Below, piece after piece: positions 15,961 through 24,294 of a DNA stretch of 58,353 nt. The stretch lies in IMG/VR virus record IMGVR_UViG_3300020283_000004, positions 1 to 58,353 of that record; one strand, 5' to 3'. The stretch's first letter is position 1. Each line of letters opens with the position of its first letter. The notes beneath the pieces are model-generated. The model had not been told where the DNA came from. It ran no database searches and was given only the letters and a program-made list of their open reading frames with translations. The stretch comes from a virus. The translations under genes were made by a program, and so were the position numbers.

Positions 15961-16236
15961 ATGACTATTGAAGTTGCAGGTGAAAAGTTTAGCGGTTATA
16001 ACAAACCCAAACGAACTCCAAAGCATCCCAAAAAAAGCCATGCTGTAGCAGCGAAAGAAGGGGATAAGGTAAGGCTTATTCGTTTTGGTCAGCAAGGTGT
16101 ACGGGGTGCAGGGAAGAACCCTAAGTCAGCAAAAGACAAAGCAAGGAAAAAAAGCTATTATGCTAGACACAATGCTCAGGGCAAGCCTACAACTAAGCTT
16201 TCAGCAAAATACTGGTCGCATAAAGTAAAGTGGTAA
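15961..16236 (+). CDS. Lysine-rich small protein
   Basis: The 91-residue protein is highly basic, with KPKRTPKHPKKSHAVAA near the N-terminus and KVRLIRFGQQGVRGAGK in the middle. It ends YYARHNAQGKPTTKLSAKYW. The RFG...ARH...AKYW pattern resembles a conserved family of small basic phage proteins whose role is unknown. It is the first of five consecutive basic mini-genes, and DNA binding inside the capsid is a reasonable guess. Confidence 0.75.
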   Translation: MTIEVAGEKFSGYNKPKRTPKHPKKSHAVAAKEGDKVRLIRFGQQGVRGAGKNPKSAKDKARKKSYYARHNAQGKPTTKLSAKYWSHKVKW

Positions 16237-16237
16237 T

Positions 16238-16408
16238 ATGTCCAAAAACGTACCGAATAATCCATCATTGTGGAGCCGTGTAAAAGCTCAGGCTAAAGCC
16301 AAATATAAGGTTTACCCCTCCGCTTACGCGAATGGCTGGGCAGCACGCGAGTACAAGAAACGTGGTGGAACGTGGAGAACCAAAACATCTTCTAAGAAGA
16401 AAAAGTAA
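16238..16408 (+). CDS. Lysine-rich small protein, 56 residues
   Basis: This short gene begins MSKNVPNNPSLWSRVKAQAK and ends KTSSKKKK. The NNPSLWSRVKAQAKAK...VYPSAYANGWAAREY pattern is one I recognise from phage genomes as a conserved small protein of unknown role. It starts 1 nt after the preceding stop and overlaps the next start (TAATG). Confidence 0.75.
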   Translation: MSKNVPNNPSLWSRVKAQAKAKYKVYPSAYANGWAAREYKKRGGTWRTKTSSKKKK

Positions 16409-16539
16409 TGCCTTATAGCAAGTATAGTAAAAAGCAAAAAAAGTTGGCTGCTGTAGCTCCACCCAGAAAGAAAATCACTGGGGCAGACCTAAAGGCGTTG
16501 AGCAAAAAGAATGGCAAGAGCAAGAGGCGGTCTAAGTAA
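16408..16539 (+). CDS. Lysine-rich small protein, 43 residues
   Basis: The short gene begins MPYSKYSKKQKKLAAVAPP, with ATG overlapping the previous stop. It ends GKSKRRSK and overlaps the next gene by 29 nt. Very basic and probably disordered. It belongs to the same mini-gene cassette. Confidence 0.65.
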   Translation: MPYSKYSKKQKKLAAVAPPRKKITGADLKALSKKNGKSKRRSK

Positions 16540-16780
16540 ATGGTTTAAAGAAGAGTGGGTAGACATCTCCAGAAAGAAAAAAGGAGGTGGACACCCGCCA
16601 TGTGGAAGAAAGAAAGCAAAGACTTCGAGTAGTGGATATCCTAAATGCGTCCCAAAAAGTAAGGCCAGCAAGATGTCTGCTTCTCAGAAAAAGAGTGCGG
16701 TACAGCGTAAGCGTGCCAAACCACAGGGGGTAGGAGGGAAACCAACCAATGTTAAAACTTTAGTTAAGAAAAGGAAATGA
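16511..16780 (+). CDS. DUF5872-like basic protein
   Basis: The 89-residue protein reads LSKWFKEEWVDISRKKKGGG, then a CGRKKAKTSSSGYPKCVP segment, then SQKKSAVQRKRAKPQGVGGK. This combination (EEWVDI, CGR, GYPKCVP, RKRAKP) matches small basic proteins of the DUF5872 kind found in phages and large DNA viruses. Two Cys and many Lys/Arg suggest a metal- or nucleic-acid-binding role. The exact function is unknown. Confidence 0.75.
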   Translation: MARARGGLSKWFKEEWVDISRKKKGGGHPPCGRKKAKTSSSGYPKCVPKSKASKMSASQKKSAVQRKRAKPQGVGGKPTNVKTLVKKRK

Positions 16781-16917
16781 TGTACGGAACCCCAATGAAA
16801 AAGAAGAAAAAGAAAACAGGTGTCATGAGTTATATGAAGAAGCCTGTTCGTGGTACTAAAAAGACCATGATGAAAAATGGTGCTAAAAAAACCATGATGA
16901 AGAAAAAAACTAAATAA
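16780..16917 (+). CDS. Lys/Met-rich mini-protein, 45 residues
   Basis: ATG 16780 overlaps the previous stop (ATGATG). The product is made almost only of Lys, Met, Thr and Gly, with an internal repeat KKTMMK (twice). Its stop overlaps the next start (TAATG). The chain of overlapping starts argues that it is translated. It may help condense DNA, though nothing proves this. Confidence 0.6.
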   Translation: MYGTPMKKKKKKTGVMSYMKKPVRGTKKTMMKNGAKKTMMKKKTK

Positions 16918-17927
16918 TGACTCGTAAAGACCTGAGACAAAGAGTCGAGAGACTTTTACAGGATAACGAAAACAAGCGGTGGTCGGACTCTGAGATTAAT
17001 GGGTATCTTGATGATGCTCAGACAGAGTTTTGTAGATTATCTAAAGTACCCAAAGTTTCTGTTGTTCAGAATCTTGTTGATGTAACAAAAAGGTTTACGT
17101 CAGCAAGTCTCTCTATCTCAAGCAAGACTGTCACGGTAACGCTTGGGGGCTCTGACACCCACACATTAGTTGAGAATGATTCAGTATTAATTACTGGGAG
17201 TTCTAACAATGACATAAACGGGGCTCAGGTTATTACGTCTGCGACATCAGGGACGAACACGTTTTCGTTTGTTCTTGATAATGCTAGCTCAGGGACTGAG
17301 ACAGGGATAACCGTACTTGAGACAGGCCCATTCATAGACACACCGTCTTCCATTCTAGAGTTGCAGTCTGTTTACTTGGACGACCGTGAACTAGCGATTT
17401 ATACGGAGTCTCAGTTAAACAATGTTTCTAATCGTAATAATTCATCGGGGAGATATTTGCAGACTGTCCTTGGGGCTACTCCTCACCCCTTTAATAACAT
17501 GTCACTGTATAGAAGCAGTAAATGGAAAAAGGTAGAGGGTGAGATTGAAGGTATAATAATTTCAGAAAGATCTGCTAGCTCTTTTAGATTGTTTCCACTT
17601 CCTAGTAAAGAAGAGCATGTATATTTTGATAAAGATGCCAGTGCAAAAGTTTCTCTCAGACTTGTTGTCAGAGGTGTAAGAGATCCTGATAACTTGTCTA
17701 CAGACACTTCTGTCCCTTCTATACCAGAGCAATATCAGGAAGGGTTAGTGTTTGGTGCTCTTGAAAGAGCATATCTAAAAGAGTCACAACTAAGAAATGT
17801 AGAAAAGTCTGGACTATATAAGACTAAGTTTATGAACTATGTGAGCGATGCGATTAGGAATGAGAATCTTAATTCAACATCGATTACAATGGGAAGAAAC
17901 CAGGCACAGCTTAGAGTTTACAGATAA
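16917..17927 (+). CDS. Head-tail connector/adaptor protein
   Basis: The 336-residue protein begins MTRKDLRQRVERLLQDNENK RWSDSEINGYLDDAQTEFCR, a helical pattern seen in phage adaptor proteins that bind the portal. A beta-rich insertion follows (residues about 60-130), and the C-terminal half is helical. It lies after the capsid cassette and before the fibres, the usual connector position. The family name is by pattern only. Confidence 0.65.
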   Translation: MTRKDLRQRVERLLQDNENKRWSDSEINGYLDDAQTEFCRLSKVPKVSVVQNLVDVTKRFTSASLSISSKTVTVTLGGSDTHTLVENDSVLITGSSNNDINGAQVITSATSGTNTFSFVLDNASSGTETGITVLETGPFIDTPSSILELQSVYLDDRELAIYTESQLNNVSNRNNSSGRYLQTVLGATPHPFNNMSLYRSSKWKKVEGEIEGIIISERSASSFRLFPLPSKEEHVYFDKDASAKVSLRLVVRGVRDPDNLSTDTSVPSIPEQYQEGLVFGALERAYLKESQLRNVEKSGLYKTKFMNYVSDAIRNENLNSTSITMGRNQAQLRVYR

Positions 17928-18319
17928 TGGGTAAAGCAGGTAAATACAACATTGTAATAGAAGAAGGTTCTACTTTTGGGTTGGATCTTCTCTATAAAGA
18001 CTCTTCTGGTGATAGACAAAATTTATCCTCGTATACAGGAAGAATGCAGATCAGAGATTCTCCTGGTGGGGATTTAATAGATAGTACAGATTCAAATATA
18101 AGAATAGGCCATAAAGTACAAAATGGAACATTTGTAACATCTGGTTTGGGTGATGCTACGACCACCCATCAATCTAATATTTCCATAGAAATATTTGCAG
18201 CACACACAGCAAACTATGATTTTGAAAAAGCTTTCTACGACATAGAAATACAATCAGGAAATCATGTAGAAAGAGTCATAGAAGGTAGTGTCACTCTCAG
18301 TAGAGAAATAACTCAATAA
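17927..18319 (+). CDS. Beta-rich tail/baseplate protein
   Basis: The 130-residue protein begins with a basic segment and has strands such as GRMQIRDSPGG and KAFYDIEIQSGNHVERVIEG. It ends with a VTLSREIT motif. This ending is common in small phage tail proteins with an immunoglobulin-like or BppU-N-like fold placed before fibre genes. The start overlaps the previous stop. It probably anchors a fibre. Confidence 0.55.
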   Translation: MGKAGKYNIVIEEGSTFGLDLLYKDSSGDRQNLSSYTGRMQIRDSPGGDLIDSTDSNIRIGHKVQNGTFVTSGLGDATTTHQSNISIEIFAAHTANYDFEKAFYDIEIQSGNHVERVIEGSVTLSREITQ

Positions 18320-19968
18320 TGGGAAACACAGTAACAGTAAATACTACGACTAATGTTGTAGAAGTAAAATCACCTGGGACACCAGGACCAGCAGGATCAG
18401 GTTATATTCTCCCTATAGCAACCTCATCTGTTCTTGGGGGTGTTAAGGTAGGGAGTCGCTTGACGATTAACTCATCGACTGGGGTTTTGGATGCTAACGA
18501 CCAGTCCTATACCTTACCCACAGCAAGTTCCTCAGTTCTTGGGGGTGTCAAGATTGGGAGTGGACTTACTATGGATTCAAACACTGGGGTTCTGACAGCT
18601 AATCCTGGTGGTTATTCTCTACCTATTGCTTCTTCATCAGTTTTGGGTGGTTTTAAGGTTGGCCTCAGACTTTCAATAAATTCTACTACTGGGGTGTTGG
18701 ATGCTGCTGACCAAAGTTACACATTGCCCCCAGCAACAAGTTCAAGCTTAGGTGGTATAATAGTTGGGAGTAACTTGTCTGTGACAAATACTGGGGTGTT
18801 GAGTGCTAATGCCCAGTCATTAACACCTGCAACATCATCTGCTCTGGGTGGGATTAAAGTAGGCAGTAATCTCAGTATTACATCTGATGGGACACTCAGC
18901 GCAGCAAGCTCTTATAGCCTCCCAATAGCAACATCTAGTGTACTTGGTGGTATTAAAATTGGTCAAAGACTTACGATCAACTCTTCTACTGGGGTACTCG
19001 ATGCAGATGATCAAAGTTACACACTCCCGATAGCCACATCATCAGCACTTGGAGGAATCAAAGTTGGGGCAAGACTTACAATCAATTCCTCAACAGGAGT
19101 GCTTGATGCAAATGATCAAAGCTATACTCTTCCCACTGCAAGTAGCTCCGCATTAGGTGGGGTAAAGGTAGGGACAAATCTGACGATAGACGGGAACGGG
19201 GTATTGAGTGCAGGCCCAATAGCTCTTACTACAGTACAGACCGCTTCTAGCCAATCTGCGATGTTGGCCCTTACCACGCAGGAAGGTGATGTGGTTGTCA
19301 GATCCGATCAAAAGAAGACATACATGCACAATGGAGGTTCTGCGGGAAGCATGTCTGACTTTACTGAGCTACAAACACCTGACGATGCAGTAACAAGTGT
19401 TAATGGTCAAACGGGTGTTGTCAGTCTTACAATTCCATCAGGTAATATTGTTGATGATACTTCTCCACAACTTGGTGGGAACCTTGATGTAAATAACCAG
19501 GATATTGTAACTACCTCAAATGGTAATATTGATCTTGACCCAAACGGTAGTGGCAAGGTTGTATTTAAGGGAAATGCTACTAAAGGCTCAGGTCAGTTTG
19601 TTCTTAACTGCGAAAATAATTCGCACGGCATAATTGTTAAAGGACCACCCCATAGTGCAGGAGCTAGCTATACACTGACACTACCAAACAACACTGGCTC
19701 ATCAAATCAAGCATTATTAACAGACGGAAATGGAGTTCTGTCTTGGGGTTCAGTTAGCTCGCTTCCTTCTCAATCAGGTAATGCAAACAAGGTACTGACA
19801 ACTGATGGGACTAATGCTGCTTGGGACGAGTATGAAGGATCAGTTCTTAACCAAACAATATCAGCATCTAAAACAATTCCATCGGGTAATTCATTCGTAA
19901 TTGCAGGCCCAGTAACTGTAGCGTCAGGTCAAACACTAACCGTCAGTGGGACAATGAAGGTAATATGA
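18319..19968 (+). CDS. Tail fibre with eight tandem repeats
   Basis: The 549-residue fibre has a collagen-like start (GTPGPAGSG). About eight tandem repeats of roughly 34 residues with the core SSxLGGxKVGxxLTI follow (residues about 30-300). Then come a region with QLGGNLDVNNQDIVTTSNG, typical of phage tail fibres, and a C-terminal strand ladder (SVLNQTISASKTIPSG). The repeats differ in DNA more than in protein. The gene overlaps the next by ATGA. It most likely forms a trimeric shaft that carries the tip encoded downstream. Confidence 0.8.
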   Translation: MGNTVTVNTTTNVVEVKSPGTPGPAGSGYILPIATSSVLGGVKVGSRLTINSSTGVLDANDQSYTLPTASSSVLGGVKIGSGLTMDSNTGVLTANPGGYSLPIASSSVLGGFKVGLRLSINSTTGVLDAADQSYTLPPATSSSLGGIIVGSNLSVTNTGVLSANAQSLTPATSSALGGIKVGSNLSITSDGTLSAASSYSLPIATSSVLGGIKIGQRLTINSSTGVLDADDQSYTLPIATSSALGGIKVGARLTINSSTGVLDANDQSYTLPTASSSALGGVKVGTNLTIDGNGVLSAGPIALTTVQTASSQSAMLALTTQEGDVVVRSDQKKTYMHNGGSAGSMSDFTELQTPDDAVTSVNGQTGVVSLTIPSGNIVDDTSPQLGGNLDVNNQDIVTTSNGNIDLDPNGSGKVVFKGNATKGSGQFVLNCENNSHGIIVKGPPHSAGASYTLTLPNNTGSSNQALLTDGNGVLSWGSVSSLPSQSGNANKVLTTDGTNAAWDEYEGSVLNQTISASKTIPSGNSFVIAGPVTVASGQTLTVSGTMKVI

Positions 19969-20639
19969 GTTTAGTATTCACTCCCGAAGGTACACCCGCC
20001 TCACCACAAGAAGGCGAAGTTTATTACGACAGCACCGCAGACAAACTAAAGGTGCGGGATGCTTCTGCTTTTAGGGAGGTAGTTTCTAAGAATAGCAGTG
20101 GTGAGATTGATGGTACGTTTAATGGGGCAATGAACACTGGTTCAATAGGCTCAAATGTTACTGGTTTTACTGGAATTAAAATGTACGATAATTGGAGGCT
20201 TGCTGCCAATCTGAGCTCATTAGCAACTCCAATAACTTCAAATATTGAAAGAAATGATACGGCTAATGCTGGTTTTATTGGGTCAGCGATGACAGTAAGT
20301 AGTGGAATTTGGACTTTCCCCCAAACTGGTATTTATCTGATTGGTTTTCACGCTCAATTTTATCTAAACGCCTCTGCACAATACTTAGGATTTGAAATTA
20401 AAAGTGTGATAAGTGGTTCAACCCAGACCCTGGCAAATGGGTATGGTTATATAAACAGAACAAATTCAGCTAGCACTTATGGTAATGCGGATGTATTTGC
20501 TTCTTTTGACGTTACAGATACCTCTACTCATAAAATTAGATTTGATTATGATGAGGCGGGTAGTAATACGGCTGCTTTATGGGGTAGCACTACTTTTAAC
20601 GGAACGCACTTCACATTTATGAGATTAGGGGATACATGA
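19965..20639 (+). CDS. Tail fibre tip with C1q-like domain
   Basis: The 224-residue protein has an N-terminal SLVFTPEGTPASPQEGEVYY segment common in fibre proteins. The C-terminal part has WTFPQTGIYLIGFHAQFYLN and ends FNGTHFTFMRLGD, the pattern of a C1q/TNF-like trimeric jelly roll. Such domains act as receptor-binding tips. It is coupled to the repeat fibre upstream and followed by a chaperone-like gene. Confidence 0.7.
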   Translation: MSLVFTPEGTPASPQEGEVYYDSTADKLKVRDASAFREVVSKNSSGEIDGTFNGAMNTGSIGSNVTGFTGIKMYDNWRLAANLSSLATPITSNIERNDTANAGFIGSAMTVSSGIWTFPQTGIYLIGFHAQFYLNASAQYLGFEIKSVISGSTQTLANGYGYINRTNSASTYGNADVFASFDVTDTSTHKIRFDYDEAGSNTAALWGSTTFNGTHFTFMRLGDT

Positions 20640-20995
20640 TAAGAGATTATCTACAAGAAGCCTTAATGTTATTATTACCTGAAACACCTAATTGGTATAG
20701 TTGGGCTAAAACTGATTCTGATGGAAATAAAATTCCTAATGATCAACGGATGCAGACAAAGTATGTCATTGTTGAAGAATCGCATATTGGGAAAGTAACA
20801 AGGCCAACGGATAAACAAATAAACGATAAGGTCGCAGAACTTAAAGCAGACGATGTAGCTAAAAAATACCAACAAGATCGCATTTACCCACCGATTGGAG
20901 ATCAGCTTGATGCACTATACCACGCAGGCGTTTTCCCTAAAGAAATGGCAGACAAACTAAAGGCCGTGAAAGACGCACATCCCAAACCAGAGTAA
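20636..20995 (+). CDS. Tail assembly chaperone-like protein (copy A)
   Basis: The 119-residue protein ends with RIYPPIGDQLDALYHAGVF, the signature of the phage tail-assembly-chaperone-like C-terminal domain (Phage_tail_APC type). The same YP..xxDQLDxxYHxG pattern recurs in 24916-25155 and, more weakly, in 23983-24294. These proteins follow fibre genes and probably help them fold or attach. The start overlaps the C1q-tip stop (ATGA). Confidence 0.65.
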   Translation: MIRDYLQEALMLLLPETPNWYSWAKTDSDGNKIPNDQRMQTKYVIVEESHIGKVTRPTDKQINDKVAELKADDVAKKYQQDRIYPPIGDQLDALYHAGVFPKEMADKLKAVKDAHPKPE

Positions 20996-20998
20996 ACC

Positions 20999-21436
20999 AT
21001 GCCTTCAGTATTTAAATACAACGGAAACGAAATTATTGATAGTAGTGGAAAGTTAGGTGCTTCCACAATGGATGCAAACCAAGCGTGTGTAAAAACAGCA
21101 TTAAACGCAACTGGGTCTGCCCCAATTTATGCTTGCAGGGCATGGGTGAGATTTCCTTCAAGTTCTACAATAACCGCTTCAGGTAACGTCAGCAGTATAA
21201 CTGACCATGGGGTTGGAGACTTCACAATTAATTTCACAACTGCAATGCAAGACGCAAATTATGCCGTAACAATGATGAGCGGAGATGATGGTTCAAGTGA
21301 AACATTATATGGGGCTATGTTTGGTGCTAGTTCATCAAGACTAGCAGGTTCATTCAGATTTAGAATCATAAGAACCCATCATCAAGCAAGCGCCACAGAT
21401 GACGCAACTTACATTGGTCTAGCAATATTTCGATAA
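20999..21436 (+). CDS. Tail fibre tip protein
   Basis: The 145-residue protein contains CRAWVRFPSSSTITASGNVS followed by SITDHGVGDFTINFTTAM, a pattern widely seen in C-terminal domains of phage tail fibres. It is small and beta-rich and probably forms an alternative or additional tip. It lies between two chaperone-like genes. Confidence 0.7.
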   Translation: MPSVFKYNGNEIIDSSGKLGASTMDANQACVKTALNATGSAPIYACRAWVRFPSSSTITASGNVSSITDHGVGDFTINFTTAMQDANYAVTMMSGDDGSSETLYGAMFGASSSRLAGSFRFRIIRTHHQASATDDATYIGLAIFR

Positions 21437-21444
21437 AGGAAAAA

Positions 21445-21654
21445 ATGGAACAACGAATTATTTTTCCAGAAGAAACAGGAATCGCAGTAATAATCCCAAG
21501 TGGAGATTTATCGGTTGAAGCAACTGCATTAAAAGATGTTCCTAGTGGGGTTAAATATAAAATTATAAATGCTTCAGATTTACCACAAGAACGTGATTTT
21601 AGAAATGCTTGGGAATATGATTTTAATGAAAGTTTTGATGGAGTAGGTGCATGA
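21445..21654 (+). CDS. Small fibre-associated protein, 69 residues
   Basis: The product begins MEQRIIFPEETGIAVIIPSG and contains KIINASDLPQERDFRNAWEY. I recognise this pattern (RIIFP, then IxxASDLPxxRxFRNAWE) from small proteins next to phage tail fibre genes. The role is unknown, probably fibre assembly. AAGGA precedes the start. Confidence 0.65.
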   Translation: MEQRIIFPEETGIAVIIPSGDLSVEATALKDVPSGVKYKIINASDLPQERDFRNAWEYDFNESFDGVGA

Positions 21655-21881
21655 GCATTACGATCAATTTAGATAAGGCCAAAAATATTACTAAGGAACG
21701 TCTTAGGATTGAACGAAAACCTTTGTTAGAAGCACAAGATATTTTGTTTATGCAAGCACAGGAAGCAGGGTTAGACACAACGTCAATCGTAGCAGAAAAG
21801 CAAAGGCTTAGAGACATAACTAATGCAGTCAATTCCTGCACTACTACTGATGAACTAAAAGCATTGTCATGTGAGGCATAA
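21651..21881 (+). CDS. Small helical fibre-associated protein, 76 residues
   Basis: The protein begins MSITINLDKAKNITKERLRI and is helical throughout. It ends with a CTTTDELKAL segment. Its KAK...RLR..RKPLL pattern is common in the partner of the preceding small gene in other phages, and the two overlap by ATGA here too. It probably acts in fibre assembly. Confidence 0.65.
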   Translation: MSITINLDKAKNITKERLRIERKPLLEAQDILFMQAQEAGLDTTSIVAEKQRLRDITNAVNSCTTTDELKALSCEA

Positions 21882-23038
21882 TGGCATCCGAACTTAAAGT
21901 AGACACGATTAAACATACGAACAATACCAGTGCGATCACCCTGGATGCGTCTGGGAATATTACATTAAATGGCGAATTTTCAGGTTACTCCCATTCGTTA
22001 AGCCACAGAAATATGGTGATTAATGGGGCGATGCAAGTGGCACAAAGAGGCAACGTAACTGGAAAAACTTCAGCAACTTATGGTGGGCCAGATAGATTTA
22101 AAACGGAAATTAACGCTTTAGGTACTTGGAGTATAAGTCAAAATACAACGAACACACCAACGGACAAAGGTTTCAAAAATTCACTTAAATTAGAAATAAC
22201 AGCTAATGCTGAGTCTAGTATAGGAGGAGCTAGTGATTATGTTAATCTACAACAGCGTTTTGAAGGTCAAGATTTACAACATATTAGAAAAGGTACTTCA
22301 GAAGCAAAACAAGTAACTTTATCCTTTTGGGTAAAGTCAAATGTAACTGGAAACTATAATATTGAATTAACAGATGTTGATAATTCAAGACACGTTACAG
22401 CTCTTTCGACAATAGATTCTGCTGATACTTGGGAATATAAAACACATACATTTCCTGCTGATACAACAGGGGCATTTGATAATGACAATGGTCAAAGTTT
22501 AAGAGTTTTGTGGTGGCTTGCCACTGGAACTACATTTACAAGTGGGTCAAGACAAACAACATGGGGCAGTACATCTAATGGTGATAGGGGCGTAGGCAAT
22601 GCAAACTTAGCTAGTGCAAATAATAATTATTATGAAATCACAGGAGTTCAACTAGAACTTGGCAGTAAAGCAACTCCGTTTGAGCATAGAAGTTTTGCAG
22701 ATGATTTAAGAAAGTGTGAGCGTTATTATCAAAATAGTTTCAATGACGGAAATATTCCTGGCACTTCAACATCTTTAACAGATTCAGTAATTACAACTGG
22801 TTGGAACGATGGTAATGCTCCTTTTGCAAATCCTTTTCGCACAGTTATGAGGTCTGCACCATCTGCAACAATTAGACCAAGAAATTCTACAACAACTGGA
22901 CAAATAAACAATGGAGGTACTTTTAGAACTGCCGTTGCATCAGATATAGGCAATAAAGGTGTTTCCTATATAGCTGTAACTTCAGGGACTGCAAATGTTT
23001 ATAATGCTTACTCATACGAACTTAATGCAGAATTATGA
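21881..23038 (+). CDS. Tail fibre / receptor-binding protein
   Basis: The 385-residue protein has an N-terminal MASELKVDTIKHTNNTSAIT attachment segment and then NMVINGAMQVAQRG near residue 45. A carbohydrate-binding-like beta domain (VTLSFWVKSNVTGNYNIEL) follows, with ITGVQLELGSKATPFEHRSF near residue 260. This combination is typical of receptor-binding fibres of aquatic phages. A variable C-terminus follows. Confidence 0.75.
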   Translation: MASELKVDTIKHTNNTSAITLDASGNITLNGEFSGYSHSLSHRNMVINGAMQVAQRGNVTGKTSATYGGPDRFKTEINALGTWSISQNTTNTPTDKGFKNSLKLEITANAESSIGGASDYVNLQQRFEGQDLQHIRKGTSEAKQVTLSFWVKSNVTGNYNIELTDVDNSRHVTALSTIDSADTWEYKTHTFPADTTGAFDNDNGQSLRVLWWLATGTTFTSGSRQTTWGSTSNGDRGVGNANLASANNNYYEITGVQLELGSKATPFEHRSFADDLRKCERYYQNSFNDGNIPGTSTSLTDSVITTGWNDGNAPFANPFRTVMRSAPSATIRPRNSTTTGQINNGGTFRTAVASDIGNKGVSYIAVTSGTANVYNAYSYELNAEL

Positions 23039-23226
23039 GAACATTTAAAAACGCAAAATATATAAAAGATGTATATTCTCCTGAAAGCAAGCTAGTAGGA
23101 GTAAACGTAACAATTGATGAAGTTGTTTGTACGATCCCACTAGACCCCGCAAACACAGACTACGCAGAAATCATGCAACAAGTAGAAGCAGGGGAATTAA
23201 CAATACAAGAAGCGGATAGTGAGTAA
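23035..23226 (+). CDS. Small fibre-associated protein, 63 residues
   Basis: The protein begins MRTFKNAKYIKDVYSPESKL and ends with PLDPANTDYAEIMQQVEAGE. The DPANTDYxEI...V..GEL pattern is common in small proteins encoded beside tail fibres. It is coupled to the fibre stop (ATGA). Function unknown. Confidence 0.6.
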   Translation: MRTFKNAKYIKDVYSPESKLVGVNVTIDEVVCTIPLDPANTDYAEIMQQVEAGELTIQEADSE

Positions 23227-23447
23227 TGGCAACAATATCCTTTAAAGACGGAATGGTGCATAACACGCACCAAATCACCGATACAGTCGGAGTATCTGCT
23301 AATGAGCGAGCCATGCTTGTTGGCCCAATCGAATTAACTTCGACAGGCACAATTAACCTGACGGGTAGTCTAACTGTACTGCATGAACTAAACATCAACG
23401 GCGGCACAGTTAATGTTCAAACTGGCGGAACCCTGGACGTAAGATGA
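23226..23447 (+). CDS. Small beta-rich fibre-module protein, 73 residues
   Basis: This short protein is made of regular strands (GTINLTGSLTVLHELNINGG) like a beta-helix cap or fibre shaft unit. The same style is seen at the C-terminus of the 18319-19968 fibre. It starts on the preceding stop (TAATG) and overlaps the next gene. Confidence 0.55.
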   Translation: MATISFKDGMVHNTHQITDTVGVSANERAMLVGPIELTSTGTINLTGSLTVLHELNINGGTVNVQTGGTLDVR

Positions 23448-23983
23448 GCACATTAACATTAGGTGGTAGTACATTAGCGAACAAGACAGGTAGTGTTCTG
23501 TCTTTGGACAGTGGGGTTACTTTCCCTTCGGGAAACATACAGCAAATTCAATCAGTAACTTGCACTTCCCAACAAGACTTTACAAGTGATACGCCAACAG
23601 CAGTAACTGGTTTTAATAAAGCAATAACAGTAGGTAAAACAGGAAGCAAAATTTTAGTTACATTGAATTTAGTTGGTTGGGGTACGAGTAATACAAACAG
23701 TGGAAATAGGTGCTACACAAAAATAACAGAATCAGTAACATCTTTAGATTATTGGATTTCTGACATTGATGGTTGGACTAATACATCAGTAAATCAGTTC
23801 CATACGCTTACTTTTTATTATTTACATACTCATGGTCAAAATGCTGGTACAGCATTAACCTATACACCAAAATTTGCAAATGGATCTGGTGGATCTAATG
23901 GAACAAAATTTAACTATTACTATGCAGGTGCTCATGGTGGAAATAATAGAGAATCCTATATGTTACTAACTGAGTTGGCATAA
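23444..23983 (+). CDS. Tail fibre tip protein
   Basis: The 179-residue protein opens MSTLTLGGSTLANKTGSVLS, a common N-terminal fibre attachment motif. A beta-rich globular part follows, with repeated Tyr and Asn and a Gly/His-rich end (YYAGAHGGNN). It is probably a receptor-binding tip. Coupled to its neighbours on both sides. Confidence 0.7.
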   Translation: MSTLTLGGSTLANKTGSVLSLDSGVTFPSGNIQQIQSVTCTSQQDFTSDTPTAVTGFNKAITVGKTGSKILVTLNLVGWGTSNTNSGNRCYTKITESVTSLDYWISDIDGWTNTSVNQFHTLTFYYLHTHGQNAGTALTYTPKFANGSGGSNGTKFNYYYAGAHGGNNRESYMLLTELA

Positions 23984-24294
23984 TGAATGATAATGATTTT
24001 AAAGTAGAAGCAATTGCTAGATTAGCACCTAATGTTGGGTTTGCTTATAATGAAAAAGATGGAATTTTCCAATGGGAATCTGATACTGCAAAACCTAATA
24101 AAGATCAAATTGAACAAAAAGCATTAGAAGTAAAAAAAGAGTACGATGCACAGGAGTACGCCAGAAATCGATCATCTGAATACCCAACGTGGCAAGAACA
24201 AATGGACATGCAGTATTGGGATGCAATCAACGGAACTAACACATGGCAGGAAGCAATCGAAGCCGTGAAAACTAAATACCCAAAAGGTGAATAA
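23983..24294 (+). CDS. Tail assembly chaperone-like protein (copy B)
   Basis: This 103-residue protein has a C-terminal segment EYPTWQEQMDMQYWDAINGT related to the YPxxxDQLDxxYHxG signature of copies A and C but more diverged. An N-terminal variable part fits adaptation to a specific fibre. It follows the 23444-23983 tip. Confidence 0.6.
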   Translation: MNDNDFKVEAIARLAPNVGFAYNEKDGIFQWESDTAKPNKDQIEQKALEVKKEYDAQEYARNRSSEYPTWQEQMDMQYWDAINGTNTWQEAIEAVKTKYPKGE

